NCBI GenBank assembly: GCA_937132145.1
Contig: CAKZNY010000398.1
Coordinates: 1-14,522, forward strand
Length of the DNA: 14,522 nt
Origin: an uncultured Paracoccaceae bacterium
Lineage (GTDB): Bacteria > Pseudomonadota > Alphaproteobacteria > Rhodobacterales > Rhodobacteraceae
Direction of reading: 5' to 3'
Position numbers and translations under genes: made by a program
The notes under the pieces: model-generated
Told to the model about the DNA's origin: nothing
What the model saw: the letters and a program-made list of their open reading frames with translations, nothing else
The model's database searches: none
Shown: piece by piece, positions 1 to 7,243 of the stretch
Position numbering within the stretch: position 1 is the first letter of the stretch
How the letters are laid out: the number at the start of each line of letters is the position of its first letter

Positions 1-105
1 GAAGTTCTGACCATCCTCCCCGAGGGCTTCCACCTGACCCGCATCATCGCCTGCGGTCTGGACGCCTACCACACGACGGCAGCCAAACACTCCCAAGCGA
101 TATAA
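1..105 (+). CDS. 3' end of an unrecognised protein-coding gene (partial)
   Basis: Frame 1 is open from the window edge to a TAA at 103-105, giving the last 34 residues, which begin EVLTILPEGF and end AAKHSQAI. Third codon positions are overwhelmingly C or G, as in the neighbouring genes; another frame is also open but lacks this bias, so frame 1 is the likely coding frame. The gene converges on the aldehyde dehydrogenase on the other strand, 42 bases from its stop. The fragment is too short to assign to a family and I do not recognise it. No convincing terminator lies in the 42-base gap; the best hairpin there has only a 4-bp stem (GGTT/AACC). Confidence 0.6.
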   Translation, partial: EVLTILPEGFHLTRIIACGLDAYHTTAAKHSQAI

Positions 106-147
106 GGAACGCCCCCAATCAGCATTTAAGGTTTGATTTTTAACCGC

Positions 148-2511
148 CTACTCCCCGTAAGGTGTCCAGATATTCTTTACTTCGGTTGCATGACGCAAAA
201 ACTCGCGGCCCTCGCCTTGCTGGCGATCATACCAGTCACGCGCCAGACCGTTAGATGTCCACGTGCGTTTCAGGTTTTCTGCCGAGGCAGCCTCGACCAG
301 TTTAGCGCCCGCTTCGCTGCCAAAATGCCAAACGGAATCGATGGCGTAATGGTCCGCCAAGGTCTTGGCCAAATCATCTTGCTGTCCAGTGACGATGTTC
401 ACCACCCCCCCCGGCAGGTCGGACGTATCCAGCACCTGATAAAAATCCGTCGCACTTAACGGATGGCTTTCAGACGGCACAACAACACATCGGTTACCCA
501 TCGCGATTGCTGGCGCGATCAACGAGATCATCCCCAACAGCGGCGCCTCGTTAGGGCAGATGATCCCCATCAGGCCCACGGGTTCATGCATCGCCATCGC
601 CACACCGCGCATCGGCACGCTATGAACCGCACCGTCGAACTTATCCGCCCACGCCGCGTAAGAGAACAGCCGCGCGACCGAGGCCTCTACCTCAGCACTC
701 GCCTTGCCCTTGTTCGCCCCCGTCATGGCGCTGATCCGGTCCGCGAATTCAGCCGCGCGCGCCGACAGGTTCTCGGCAATGAAATACATCACCTGCGCCC
801 GATTATGGCCCGAGGCATCAGCCCAGCCAGATGCCCCCGCAGCCGCCTCGACAGCATTGCGAATATCCTTACGACTACCCGCGCCGACATGCCCGATCAA
901 CGCGCCCTTGCTGGACAGAACCGGCGTCACATACCCGCTGTCAGGCCGCGCCTGCTTGCCGCCAATATACATCTTCGGCGTTCGATCAACGCTTGCCACA
1001 GACACCACGCCAGAGGCCGCAGTTGACGCGACTTTGGCAGGTTTCAGCGAGGCTAGAAACTGCGGCTTTATGTATTCATAAAGCCCTTCTTTGCCGCCCT
1101 CGCGCCCAAAACCGCTCTCGCGGTAGCCGCCAAATCCGGCCGCGGCATCGAACTGGTTCGTGCAGTTGATCCAGATGACCCCTGCCTTGACCTTGGGGGC
1201 AATCTCGTAGGCCAGATTGATGTTTTCCGTCCAGATGCTCGCCGCCAAGCCGTATTTTGTGTTGTTTGCCAATGCAATAGCCTCGGCAGGGGTGCGGAAA
1301 GTTGTAGACACCAGAACCGGTCCGAAAATCTCCTCCTGCATCACGGTCGCGCTTGTATCCACATCCGCAAGTATCGTCGGCGGATAGTAACAGCCGTTCG
1401 GCATGGCCGTTTCCGGCTGGATCAGCGTCGCCCCTTCGGCCACGCCTTTGGCAACCATCAACCGGATCGCATCCAGTTGCGTTTCATCCACAATCGCGCC
1501 CATATCGATGCATTTGTCCATCGGATTACCAACACGCAATTTGGCCATGCGCACCTTCAGCTTGGCCAGCATTTCCGCAGCAATGCCTTCCTGCATCAAC
1601 AGTCGGGAACCAGCGCAGCAAACCTGACCCTGATTGAACCAGATCGCATCGACAACCCCCTCGACCGCGCTATCAATATCCGCATCATCGAACACAATGA
1701 ACGGAGACTTCCCGCCCAGCTCCAACGTCAGTTTCTTGCCTGAACCCGCCGTTACCTTGCGAATAATCCGCCCGACCTCGGTCGAACCGGTGAAGGCCAC
1801 CTTGTCAATGTCGGGGTGCTCGGTGATCGCAGCGCCTGTTGCGCCCATCCCCGTGACGATGTTCACAACACCGCTCGGCAACCCCGCCTCGATGCAAATT
1901 TCGGCGAATAACAGCGCGGTCAACGAGGTGAATTCGGCCGGTTTCAGCACCACGGTATTGCCCATCGCCAGCGCCGGTGCGATTTTCCACGACAGCATCA
2001 GCATCGGGAAATTCCACGGGATCACTTGCCCCGCCACGCCGATGGCCTCGTAGCCCGGCAATTCGTCCTCCATAAGCTGCGCCCATCCGGCGTGGTGATA
2101 GAAGTGGCGGATAACCAGCGGGATATCGATATCGCGGCTCTCGCGGATCGGTTTGCCGTTGTCCAAAGTTTCCAGAACCGAGAACAACCGCGCGTGTTTG
2201 TTAACCAATCGCGCAATCGCATAAAGGTATTTCGCCCGCCCATGCCCGCCGAGCTTCGCCCAACCAGCCTGCGCCTTGCGCGCGGCCTGAACAGCGGCGT
2301 CGACATCCGCAGCAGAACCATCGGTGATATCCGCCAAAAACGTACCATCAGCCGGATTTTTCGTCTGGAAATGCGTAGCACCTTCAACAAATTCACCGCC
2401 GATAAAATGCCCGAATTTACGCCCGTGCGCGTCCAGCCATTTCATCGCTTCAGCAGCGCTTTCCGGTGCAGGTCCGTATTCCATGGTTTCAAAAATCTCT
2501 TTCACAGTCAT
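148..2511 (-). CDS. ALDH16-type two-domain aldehyde dehydrogenase (active N-terminal ALDH plus degenerate C-terminal ALDH-like domain)
   Basis: 787 residues, far longer than the roughly 480-500 of an ordinary aldehyde dehydrogenase. Residues 1-490 form a full NAD(P)-dependent ALDH: PWNFP with the oxyanion-hole Asn167, the nucleotide-loop motif FTGSTEVG at 240-247, catalytic base Glu264 in LELGGKSP, nucleophile Cys298 in GQVCCAGSR, and EEIFGPV at 393-399. A second ALDH-like fold begins near 513 (MYIGGKQ) and repeats landmarks of the Rossmann domain (IAPAIAMGN, LPGGVVNIVTG at 699-709) but stops without a catalytic Cys or Glu. This architecture is that of ALDH16; bacterial members such as the Loktanella enzyme are known to be active. 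ATG at 2511, 16 bases after the deoC stop, so it is the last gene of the operon. I infer that it oxidises the acetaldehyde made by DeoC to acetate in the cytoplasm; the substrate is not shown by the sequence. Confidence 0.92.
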   Translation of the reverse strand: MTVKEIFETMEYGPAPESAAEAMKWLDAHGRKFGHFIGGEFVEGATHFQTKNPADGTFLADITDGSAADVDAAVQAARKAQAGWAKLGGHGRAKYLYAIARLVNKHARLFSVLETLDNGKPIRESRDIDIPLVIRHFYHHAGWAQLMEDELPGYEAIGVAGQVIPWNFPMLMLSWKIAPALAMGNTVVLKPAEFTSLTALLFAEICIEAGLPSGVVNIVTGMGATGAAITEHPDIDKVAFTGSTEVGRIIRKVTAGSGKKLTLELGGKSPFIVFDDADIDSAVEGVVDAIWFNQGQVCCAGSRLLMQEGIAAEMLAKLKVRMAKLRVGNPMDKCIDMGAIVDETQLDAIRLMVAKGVAEGATLIQPETAMPNGCYYPPTILADVDTSATVMQEEIFGPVLVSTTFRTPAEAIALANNTKYGLAASIWTENINLAYEIAPKVKAGVIWINCTNQFDAAAGFGGYRESGFGREGGKEGLYEYIKPQFLASLKPAKVASTAASGVVSVASVDRTPKMYIGGKQARPDSGYVTPVLSSKGALIGHVGAGSRKDIRNAVEAAAGASGWADASGHNRAQVMYFIAENLSARAAEFADRISAMTGANKGKASAEVEASVARLFSYAAWADKFDGAVHSVPMRGVAMAMHEPVGLMGIICPNEAPLLGMISLIAPAIAMGNRCVVVPSESHPLSATDFYQVLDTSDLPGGVVNIVTGQQDDLAKTLADHYAIDSVWHFGSEAGAKLVEAASAENLKRTWTSNGLARDWYDRQQGEGREFLRHATEVKNIWTPYGE

Positions 2512-2527
2512 AGCCTTATCCCCGAAA

Positions 2528-3484
2528 TTACCCGATAGCGTGGCGGAAGCTGGCCGAGTATCGACCCGTTACAAAATGTTCCAGTTGCCGTTCAATATCA
2601 CCCAGCAGGCTGGATGCACCAAAGCGGAACAGCTCCGGCTCCAGCCACTCGCGGCCCAATTCTTCATTCATCAACATCAGATAATTCAGCGAGTCCTTGG
2701 CCTTGGATACCCCGCCCGCCGGTTTATAGCCGATCTGATAACCGGTTTTGTCACCGTAATCGCGCAGCGCGCGGATCATCACCAAACTTACCGGCAGCGT
2801 CGCATTAACGCTTTCTTTACCCGTCGAGGTCTTAATGAAATCCGCCCCGCCCATCATCGCAACCATGGAGGCACGCGCGACATTTCGCAGACTGCCCAGC
2901 TCACCCGTGGCGAGGATCGCTTTCATGTGCGCATCGCCACAAGCGGCGCGCATCTCGCGGGTCTCGTCATAAAGTGCCTGCCAATTGCCTTCCAGAACGT
3001 GACGGCGCGAAATAACTATGTCGATTTCACTGGCACCCGCCTTAACGGATTCCTCGATCTCAAGGATACGCAAGTGGAACGGCGAAAGCCCCGCCGGAAA
3101 ACCCGTGGAAACCGCCGCGACCGGAATACCGGAGCCATCCAGCGCCTCGACAGCCGTTTCGACCATTTCGTGATACACACAAATCGCGCCAGTCGTCAGA
3201 CCAGCATCGCCCATGCCCAACGCCTCCAGAATATCCTGCCGCACAGGCTGGCGGGCCTTGGCGCACAAACGCCGCACCCTTGCGCGGGTGTCATCCCCCG
3301 AAAGCGTGGTCAGATCAATGCAACTGATTGCCTTTAGCAACCACGCCGCCTGCCATTCTTTTTTCACCGAACGCCGCGTGCCAATCGTGGCCGCCCGCCG
3401 TTCAATCGCGGAACGGTTGGCGCGGGCGGACAGAACCCAGTCCAGGTCCAGCGCCATCCCCGGATTTCGTTTAATCGTTGTCAT
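2528..3484 (-). CDS. deoC: deoxyribose-phosphate aldolase (DERA)
   Basis: Class I aldolase that cleaves 2-deoxy-D-ribose-5-phosphate into glyceraldehyde-3-phosphate and acetaldehyde. In the 318-residue product, the Schiff-base lysine is K218 in DFIKTSTG, the second active-site lysine is K254 in GYKPAGG, and D155 sits in EIDIVI; RFGASSLLGDI at 287-297 is the phosphate-binding end of the barrel. It is longer than the 259-residue E. coli enzyme and belongs to the longer DeoC form with an N-terminal extension of about 60 residues. I chose ATG at 3484 (MTTIKRNPGM) over an in-frame ATG at 3529 because the upstream 15 residues lie inside the end of deoA and look non-conserved. With this start it overlaps deoA by 14 bases, which suggests translational coupling. 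A possible weak Shine-Dalgarno (GGGAA) precedes it. Confidence 0.96.
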   Translation of the reverse strand: MTTIKRNPGMALDLDWVLSARANRSAIERRAATIGTRRSVKKEWQAAWLLKAISCIDLTTLSGDDTRARVRRLCAKARQPVRQDILEALGMGDAGLTTGAICVYHEMVETAVEALDGSGIPVAAVSTGFPAGLSPFHLRILEIEESVKAGASEIDIVISRRHVLEGNWQALYDETREMRAACGDAHMKAILATGELGSLRNVARASMVAMMGGADFIKTSTGKESVNATLPVSLVMIRALRDYGDKTGYQIGYKPAGGVSKAKDSLNYLMLMNEELGREWLEPELFRFGASSLLGDIERQLEHFVTGRYSASFRHAIG

Positions 3485-4790
3485 ACGCAATATATTCCCG
3501 AATAAGCGGCTTGGGTCTAAGCACATCATCGCCGATTTTCATAGCATCTTGCAAGGTCTGCGCGGCGGCCTCTGCGTCGGCATCGCTCCGAGCATGAACA
3601 ACACCGATAGGTTCGTCCCCGTCTAGTAATTCTCCGACCCCCACGAGGTCCGAGAACCCCACCGAATGGTCAATCGTATCGCTGGCAATCCGACGCCCGC
3701 CGCCAAGCTCGATCACCGCCATACCAATGCCGCGCGTGTCGATATGCTGCACAAAACCCTTGGTTTTGGCGTAAACTTCGCGTGTAACAGGGGCCGCAGG
3801 CAAGTATTTCAGCATATTTTCCACAAAATCCGTTGGCCCGCCGAGACCCGAAACCATTGCCCCGAACCTCTCGGCGGCGGCACCCGAGGTGAACGCCGCC
3901 GAAATCTTGTCCCGCCCCTGCCCGACGTTGGGCACAACGCCCGCCAGCATCAAAAGCTCCGCTCCAAGGTCGGCGGTCACATCCCACAGGCGGTTATCGA
4001 TATGTGTGCCGGTCAGGAAATCCACCGCATTGCGCACCTCGACAGCATTGCCCGCCACACTAGCCAATGGTTCGTTCATGTCGGTAATTATGGCCGAAGT
4101 TTTGCACCCCGCGCCACTGGCGACCTTTACCAAACTTTCAGCCAACTCCCGCGCGTCTTCCTGCGTCGTCATAAACGCGCCGTTACCACATTTCACGTCC
4201 GAAACCAGAGCATCCAACCCCGCCGCCAGTTTTTTCGACAGAATTGACGCGGTGATCAGGTCAACCGATTCCACCGTCGCGGTCACATCGCGGATGCCGT
4301 AGAGAATCTTGTCAGCGGGGGCGATGGCAGCAGTCTGGCCGATGATCGCACAGCCCACATCCTTCGTGACTTTCCGAAGCAATTCCACATCCGGCTGGGT
4401 CTGATAGCCGGGAATTGAATCGAGCTTGTCCAGCGTCCCGCCCGTATGACCAAGCCCGCGCCCCGAAATCATTGGCACATAGACGCCACATGCCGCCAGC
4501 GCGGGCGCGAGCACCAAGGATACATTGTCCCCCACCCCTCCGGTGGAGTGTTTGTCAACGACGGGGCCGTCCAGATCCCACGTTAGAACATCGCCAGTGT
4601 CGCGCATGGCAACCGTCAGGGCGACACGCTCGTCGAGCTGCATACCGTTGAAATAAACCGCCATCGCAAACGCCGCCGCTTGGGCGTTGGATACCTTGCC
4701 GTCTACCAGCCCGCGCATCAGGAATTGCAGCTCGGTTGCGTCCAGCACCTCGCCGTCGCGTTTTTTGCGGATAATTTCTTGTGCTAACAT
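3471..4790 (-). CDS. deoA: thymidine phosphorylase
   Basis: Cytoplasmic enzyme that phosphorolyses thymidine (and deoxyuridine) to the base and 2-deoxyribose-1-phosphate. The 439-residue product matches the usual length (E. coli 440). It shows the phosphate-site motif KHSTGGVGDN at 80-89, the family signature SGRGLGHTGGTLDKLDS at 109-125, and R167, S182 and K186, which align with the thymine-contacting R171, S186 and K190 of E. coli in RDVTATVES...ASILSKKLA. DVKCGNGAFM follows at 198-207. The start is ATG at 4790, whose A is the last base of the punA TGA (TGATG); a TTG immediately upstream at 4793 is possible but less likely. GAGG at 4801-4804 is the probable ribosome site. Its product needs phosphopentomutase (DeoB, not in this window) before deoC can act. 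Confidence 0.96.
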   Translation of the reverse strand: MLAQEIIRKKRDGEVLDATELQFLMRGLVDGKVSNAQAAAFAMAVYFNGMQLDERVALTVAMRDTGDVLTWDLDGPVVDKHSTGGVGDNVSLVLAPALAACGVYVPMISGRGLGHTGGTLDKLDSIPGYQTQPDVELLRKVTKDVGCAIIGQTAAIAPADKILYGIRDVTATVESVDLITASILSKKLAAGLDALVSDVKCGNGAFMTTQEDARELAESLVKVASGAGCKTSAIITDMNEPLASVAGNAVEVRNAVDFLTGTHIDNRLWDVTADLGAELLMLAGVVPNVGQGRDKISAAFTSGAAAERFGAMVSGLGGPTDFVENMLKYLPAAPVTREVYAKTKGFVQHIDTRGIGMAVIELGGGRRIASDTIDHSVGFSDLVGVGELLDGDEPIGVVHARSDADAEAAAQTLQDAMKIGDDVLRPKPLIREYIAYDND

Positions 4791-5599
4791 CAATCTAGTG
4801 CCTCTACGAAGCCTGCGAACAGGTTTTTGAAACTGTCGGCCGCTTTGGCCGACTCGCGTTTGGTTTGGTCGTGGCTTAAGGCCTCGGCCTGCATCCCCGC
4901 CGCGAAATTGGTTATAACCGAAACCGCCGCCACCCGCATCCCTGCATGTCGCGCCAAAATGGTTTCGGGCACCGTGGACATGCCCACAGCGCTTGCGCCC
5001 AGCATGGTGATCGCACGGATTTCGGCAGGGGTCTCAAAAGACGGGCCAGAGAACCACGCATAAACCCCCTCGTTCAGCTTGGTGCCCTGCGCGCCTGCAA
5101 CACGGTGCAGAATGGCAAGCAGTTCAGGGTCGTAGGCGTTGGACATATCGACAAACCGGTCGTCCGAGGGCCAGCCGATCAGCGGGTCACGGCCCGAAAA
5201 ATTGATGTGGTCGCTCAACGCCATCAAGGAACCCGGCCCCATGTGCCGTTGCGTAGAGCCCGCCGCGTTGGACAACGCCATAACGCCGATCCCTAATTCG
5301 GCCAATGTGCGCACAGGCACTGACATCGCCGCTGCGTCCCCGCGTTCATAATAGTGCGAGCGCCCTGCCAGCAGAACCACCCGCCGTCCGCGCAATTGCC
5401 CGACCATAATCGAACCTGCGTGACCCGAAACGGTCGAGATCGGGAACCCCGGCAAGTCGCTGAACGGAATGGTGATAGCCTCCTGAACGTCTTGCGCCAA
5501 AGTTCCGAGGCCCGAGCCAAGAACAATACCAGCGACAGGCGCTTCGGTTCCGGCTCGGCTTTTGATGACTCTCGCGGCTTCTTTCCAGGGGGTATCCAT
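4790..5599 (-). CDS. punA: purine nucleoside phosphorylase, trimeric (class 2) type
   Basis: Phosphorolyses purine (deoxy)nucleosides to free base and (deoxy)ribose-1-phosphate. The 269 residues carry the low-molecular-mass trimeric PNP pattern: GSGLG at 28-32 with phosphate-binding S29, GRSHYYE at 79-85 with R80 and H82, SNAAGS at 110-115, GPSFETPAE at 185-193 with base-binding E189, VGMSTVPE at 205-212 with M207, and ITNFAAG at 229-235 with N231. Asn at 231 and Glu at 189 match the family form that prefers 6-oxopurines (inosine, guanosine), unlike hexameric DeoD. The symbol punA follows Gram-positive usage; xapA is the E. coli relative. ATG at 5599 has a strong AGGAG five bases upstream. 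First gene of the operon, with the palindrome cluster at 5615-5637 right before it. Confidence 0.95.
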   Translation of the reverse strand: MDTPWKEAARVIKSRAGTEAPVAGIVLGSGLGTLAQDVQEAITIPFSDLPGFPISTVSGHAGSIMVGQLRGRRVVLLAGRSHYYERGDAAAMSVPVRTLAELGIGVMALSNAAGSTQRHMGPGSLMALSDHINFSGRDPLIGWPSDDRFVDMSNAYDPELLAILHRVAGAQGTKLNEGVYAWFSGPSFETPAEIRAITMLGASAVGMSTVPETILARHAGMRVAAVSVITNFAAGMQAEALSHDQTKRESAKAADSFKNLFAGFVEALD

Positions 5600-5604
5600 G
5601 ACGA

Positions 5605-5609
5605 CTCCT
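5605..5609 (-). promoter_or_regulatory. ribosome binding site of punA
   Basis: AGGAG on the minus strand with five bases to the ATG at 5599. It is the strongest Shine-Dalgarno in the operon and fixes the punA start. Confidence 0.8.
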
Positions 5610-5614
5610 AATTA

Positions 5615-5637
5615 TTTACCACTTGGTAAATTTACCA
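5615..5637 (-). promoter_or_regulatory. overlapping palindromes before the deo operon, candidate repressor operator
   Basis: Two perfect palindromic units overlap: TTTACC-N4-GGTAAA at 5615-5630 and TGGTAAATTTACCA at 5624-5637, so three half-sites of TTTACCA type lie in 23 bases. They sit 15-38 bases upstream of the punA start. TGGT/ACCA half-sites in inverted order are typical of GntR-family (FadR/PdhR-like) operators, but the regulator is not in this window. A promoter-like pair overlaps them: TTGCTG (minus strand, 5636-5641) and TAAATA (5613-5618) with a 17-base spacer. Transcription from it would start almost at the ribosome site, so this promoter reading is weak. The palindromes are seen directly; the operator role is inferred. 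Confidence 0.55.
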
Positions 5638-5694
5638 GCAAAGTGCAGGGATGGAAAGGGTGGTCATGCAAACCCGCAAGGTCAAGCGAAAATC

Positions 5695-5757
5695 GTAGGG
5701 TGGGTGATTCACCCACCACTTAATTTACCCGAATGGTGGGTGAATCACCCACCCTAC
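5695..5757. repeat. REP-like element pair: perfect 24-bp inverted repeat with 15-base loop
   Basis: The arms 5695-5718 and 5734-5757 are exact reverse complements over 24 bases, separated by a 15-base AT-rich loop. Each arm is itself a 9-bp palindrome around one base: GGTGGGTGATTCACCCACC at 5699-5717 and its mate with A at the centre at 5735-5753. The outer ends GTAGGGTGGG / CCCACCCTAC resemble those of repetitive extragenic palindromes tied to RAYT-type transposases in other proteobacteria. Two REPs head to head form a BIME-like unit. It starts two bases after the der stop, so in the der transcript it would fold into a very stable stem that may end or protect the message. No transposase is nearby. 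Confidence 0.8.
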
Positions 5758-5758
5758 A

Positions 5759-7174
5759 TTAATGAATCTTGCGTTTCTTTCCCTTGGCCGCATAGGGGTT
5801 TTCGCCGCCACGCAGGAACAGGCGGATCGGGGTGCCGGGCATATCGAAATCGCGCCGCATCCCGTTCACGAGGAACCTTGTATAGGCCGCGGGCACTTTA
5901 TCCGGCACGGATGTGAACACCACGAATGTCGGCGGGCGGGTTTTTACTTGCGTCATGTAGCGCATTTTGATCCGGCGGCCAGCAGGTGCGGGCGGCGGGT
6001 GGCTGTCGATCTGGACGGCCAGCCAGCGGTTCAGTTTCGCGGTTGAAATGCGCGAGTTCCAAACGTCATAAGCCGAGATGATCGCCGCGTGCAGCCGGTC
6101 AATCCCCTTGCCGGTTTTGGCGGAAACCATGACCATCGGCGCGCCGCGAAGCTGCGGCAGCAGTCGCGTAAAGGTCTCGCGCAGCTCATTGAGTTTGGCG
6201 GATTTGTTTTCCTCCAAATCCCATTTATTAATGGCAAGAACCACCGCGCGGCCTTCGCGCTCGGCCAGATCGGCGATGCGCAAATCTTGTTGTTCAAACG
6301 GGATAGCGGCATCCAGCAGCACCACAACGACTTCGGCAAAACGCACGGCACGCAGGCCGTCGGATACGGAAAGTTTCTCCAACTTGCCTTGCACCTTGGC
6401 CTTTTTGCGCATGCCAGCGGTGTCAAAAATACGGAACGGGCGGCCTTCCCAATCGGTGTTCACGGAAATTGCGTCGCGGGTGATGCCTGCCTCCGGTCCT
6501 GTCAACAAGCGTTCCTCGCCGAGGATTTTGTTGATCAGGGTGGATTTACCCGCATTCGGGCGACCCACCACAGCGATTTGCAACGGGCGGCCTTCGGGGA
6601 TGATTTCGGCTATGCCGTCCTCGTCCACATCGTCGGAAACGTCCACGTCGGTGATCGCCTCGTATGATACATCGGAAAATTCTTTGTCGATCGGGCGCAG
6701 GATATGGTAAAGTTCATCCATCCCCTCGCCATGTTCGGCAGACAGCCGCAGGGGTTCGCCAAGGCCGAGGTTATACGCATCGTAAAACCCCTCGTCCGCC
6801 GCTTTGCCTTCGGCTTTGTTCACCGCCAAAATCACGCGGCCCGCGTTTTTACGCAGAATTCCCGCCAGAACCTGATCGGCGGTGGTGACACCTACGCGGC
6901 CATCAATCAGGAACAGGCTAACGTCGGCCATAGCAATCGCGCGTTCCGTCAGCGCCCGCATGCGTCCCTGAAGGCTCTCGTCCGTGGCTTCTTCCAGTCC
7001 CGCGGTATCAATCACGGTGAATCGAAGATCGCCCAGCTTGGCGTCGCCTTCGCGAAGATCGCGCGTAACCCCCGGCGTGTTATCGACCAACGCCAGTTTT
7101 TGCCTAACCAGACGGTTAAACAGTGTAGATTTCCCGACGTTCGGACGCCCGACTATTGCCAATGTAAACGACAT
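5759..7174 (-). CDS. der: ribosome-assembly GTPase Der (EngA)
   Basis: Essential GTPase with tandem G domains that acts in maturation of the 50S ribosomal subunit. In the 471-residue product, G domain 1 has P-loop GRPNVGKS at 9-16, DTAG at 56-59 and NKAE at 119-122. An acidic linker (about 166-195) follows. G domain 2 has GRPNAGKS at 204-211, DTAG at 251-254, NKWD at 316-319 and SAKTG at 351-355. The KH-like RNA-binding domain runs from about 375 to a basic tail, KGKKRKIH. The first G4 box ends in Glu in place of the usual Asp. I chose ATG at 7174 ([10 protein letters not shown]), preceded by an AGGTG site, over an upstream in-frame start at 7195 that adds seven unconserved residues. It follows bamB by 69 bases with a hairpin in the gap. 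Confidence 0.97.
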   Translation of the reverse strand: MSFTLAIVGRPNVGKSTLFNRLVRQKLALVDNTPGVTRDLREGDAKLGDLRFTVIDTAGLEEATDESLQGRMRALTERAIAMADVSLFLIDGRVGVTTADQVLAGILRKNAGRVILAVNKAEGKAADEGFYDAYNLGLGEPLRLSAEHGEGMDELYHILRPIDKEFSDVSYEAITDVDVSDDVDEDGIAEIIPEGRPLQIAVVGRPNAGKSTLINKILGEERLLTGPEAGITRDAISVNTDWEGRPFRIFDTAGMRKKAKVQGKLEKLSVSDGLRAVRFAEVVVVLLDAAIPFEQQDLRIADLAEREGRAVVLAINKWDLEENKSAKLNELRETFTRLLPQLRGAPMVMVSAKTGKGIDRLHAAIISAYDVWNSRISTAKLNRWLAVQIDSHPPPAPAGRRIKMRYMTQVKTRPPTFVVFTSVPDKVPAAYTRFLVNGMRRDFDMPGTPIRLFLRGGENPYAAKGKKRKIH

Positions 7175-7184
7175 AATTTCACCT

Positions 7185-7219
7185 GATTGAAACACAAACA
7201 GCGAGGGATAACCTCGCTG
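7185..7219 (-). terminator. terminator/attenuator-like hairpin between bamB and der
   Basis: On the minus strand CAGCGAGG and CCTCGCTG (7212-7219 and 7199-7206) form a perfect 8-bp stem with a five-base loop, followed by the T-rich run TGTTTGTGTTTC. This has the form of an intrinsic terminator. It lies 25 bases before the der start, so it may reduce der expression relative to bamB, or mark the end of the yfgM-bamB message with der driven from its own promoter. The T tract is broken by G residues, so leaky termination is likely. Confidence 0.55.
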
Positions 7220-7243
7220 CGTGCCTCTTAGACCTATTTGTCC

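Noticed and set aside
2324..3337. A 337-codon plus-strand open frame opposite deoC and the ALDH gene
   Set aside because: It lies antisense to genes with clear catalytic motifs, has no recognisable domain and poor codon bias; it is a by-product of GC-rich coding sequence on the other strand.
5675..5690. GCTTGACC on the minus strand as a -35 box for the deo operon
   Set aside because: TTGACC at 5680-5685 is a good -35 match, but the 16-18-base spacing leads to CACCCT-like sequence with no resemblance to a -10 box.
5695..5757. CRISPR repeat or insertion-sequence terminal repeats
   Set aside because: Only two inverted copies with a 15-base loop exist, with no spacer series and no transposase between them; a REP pair fits better.
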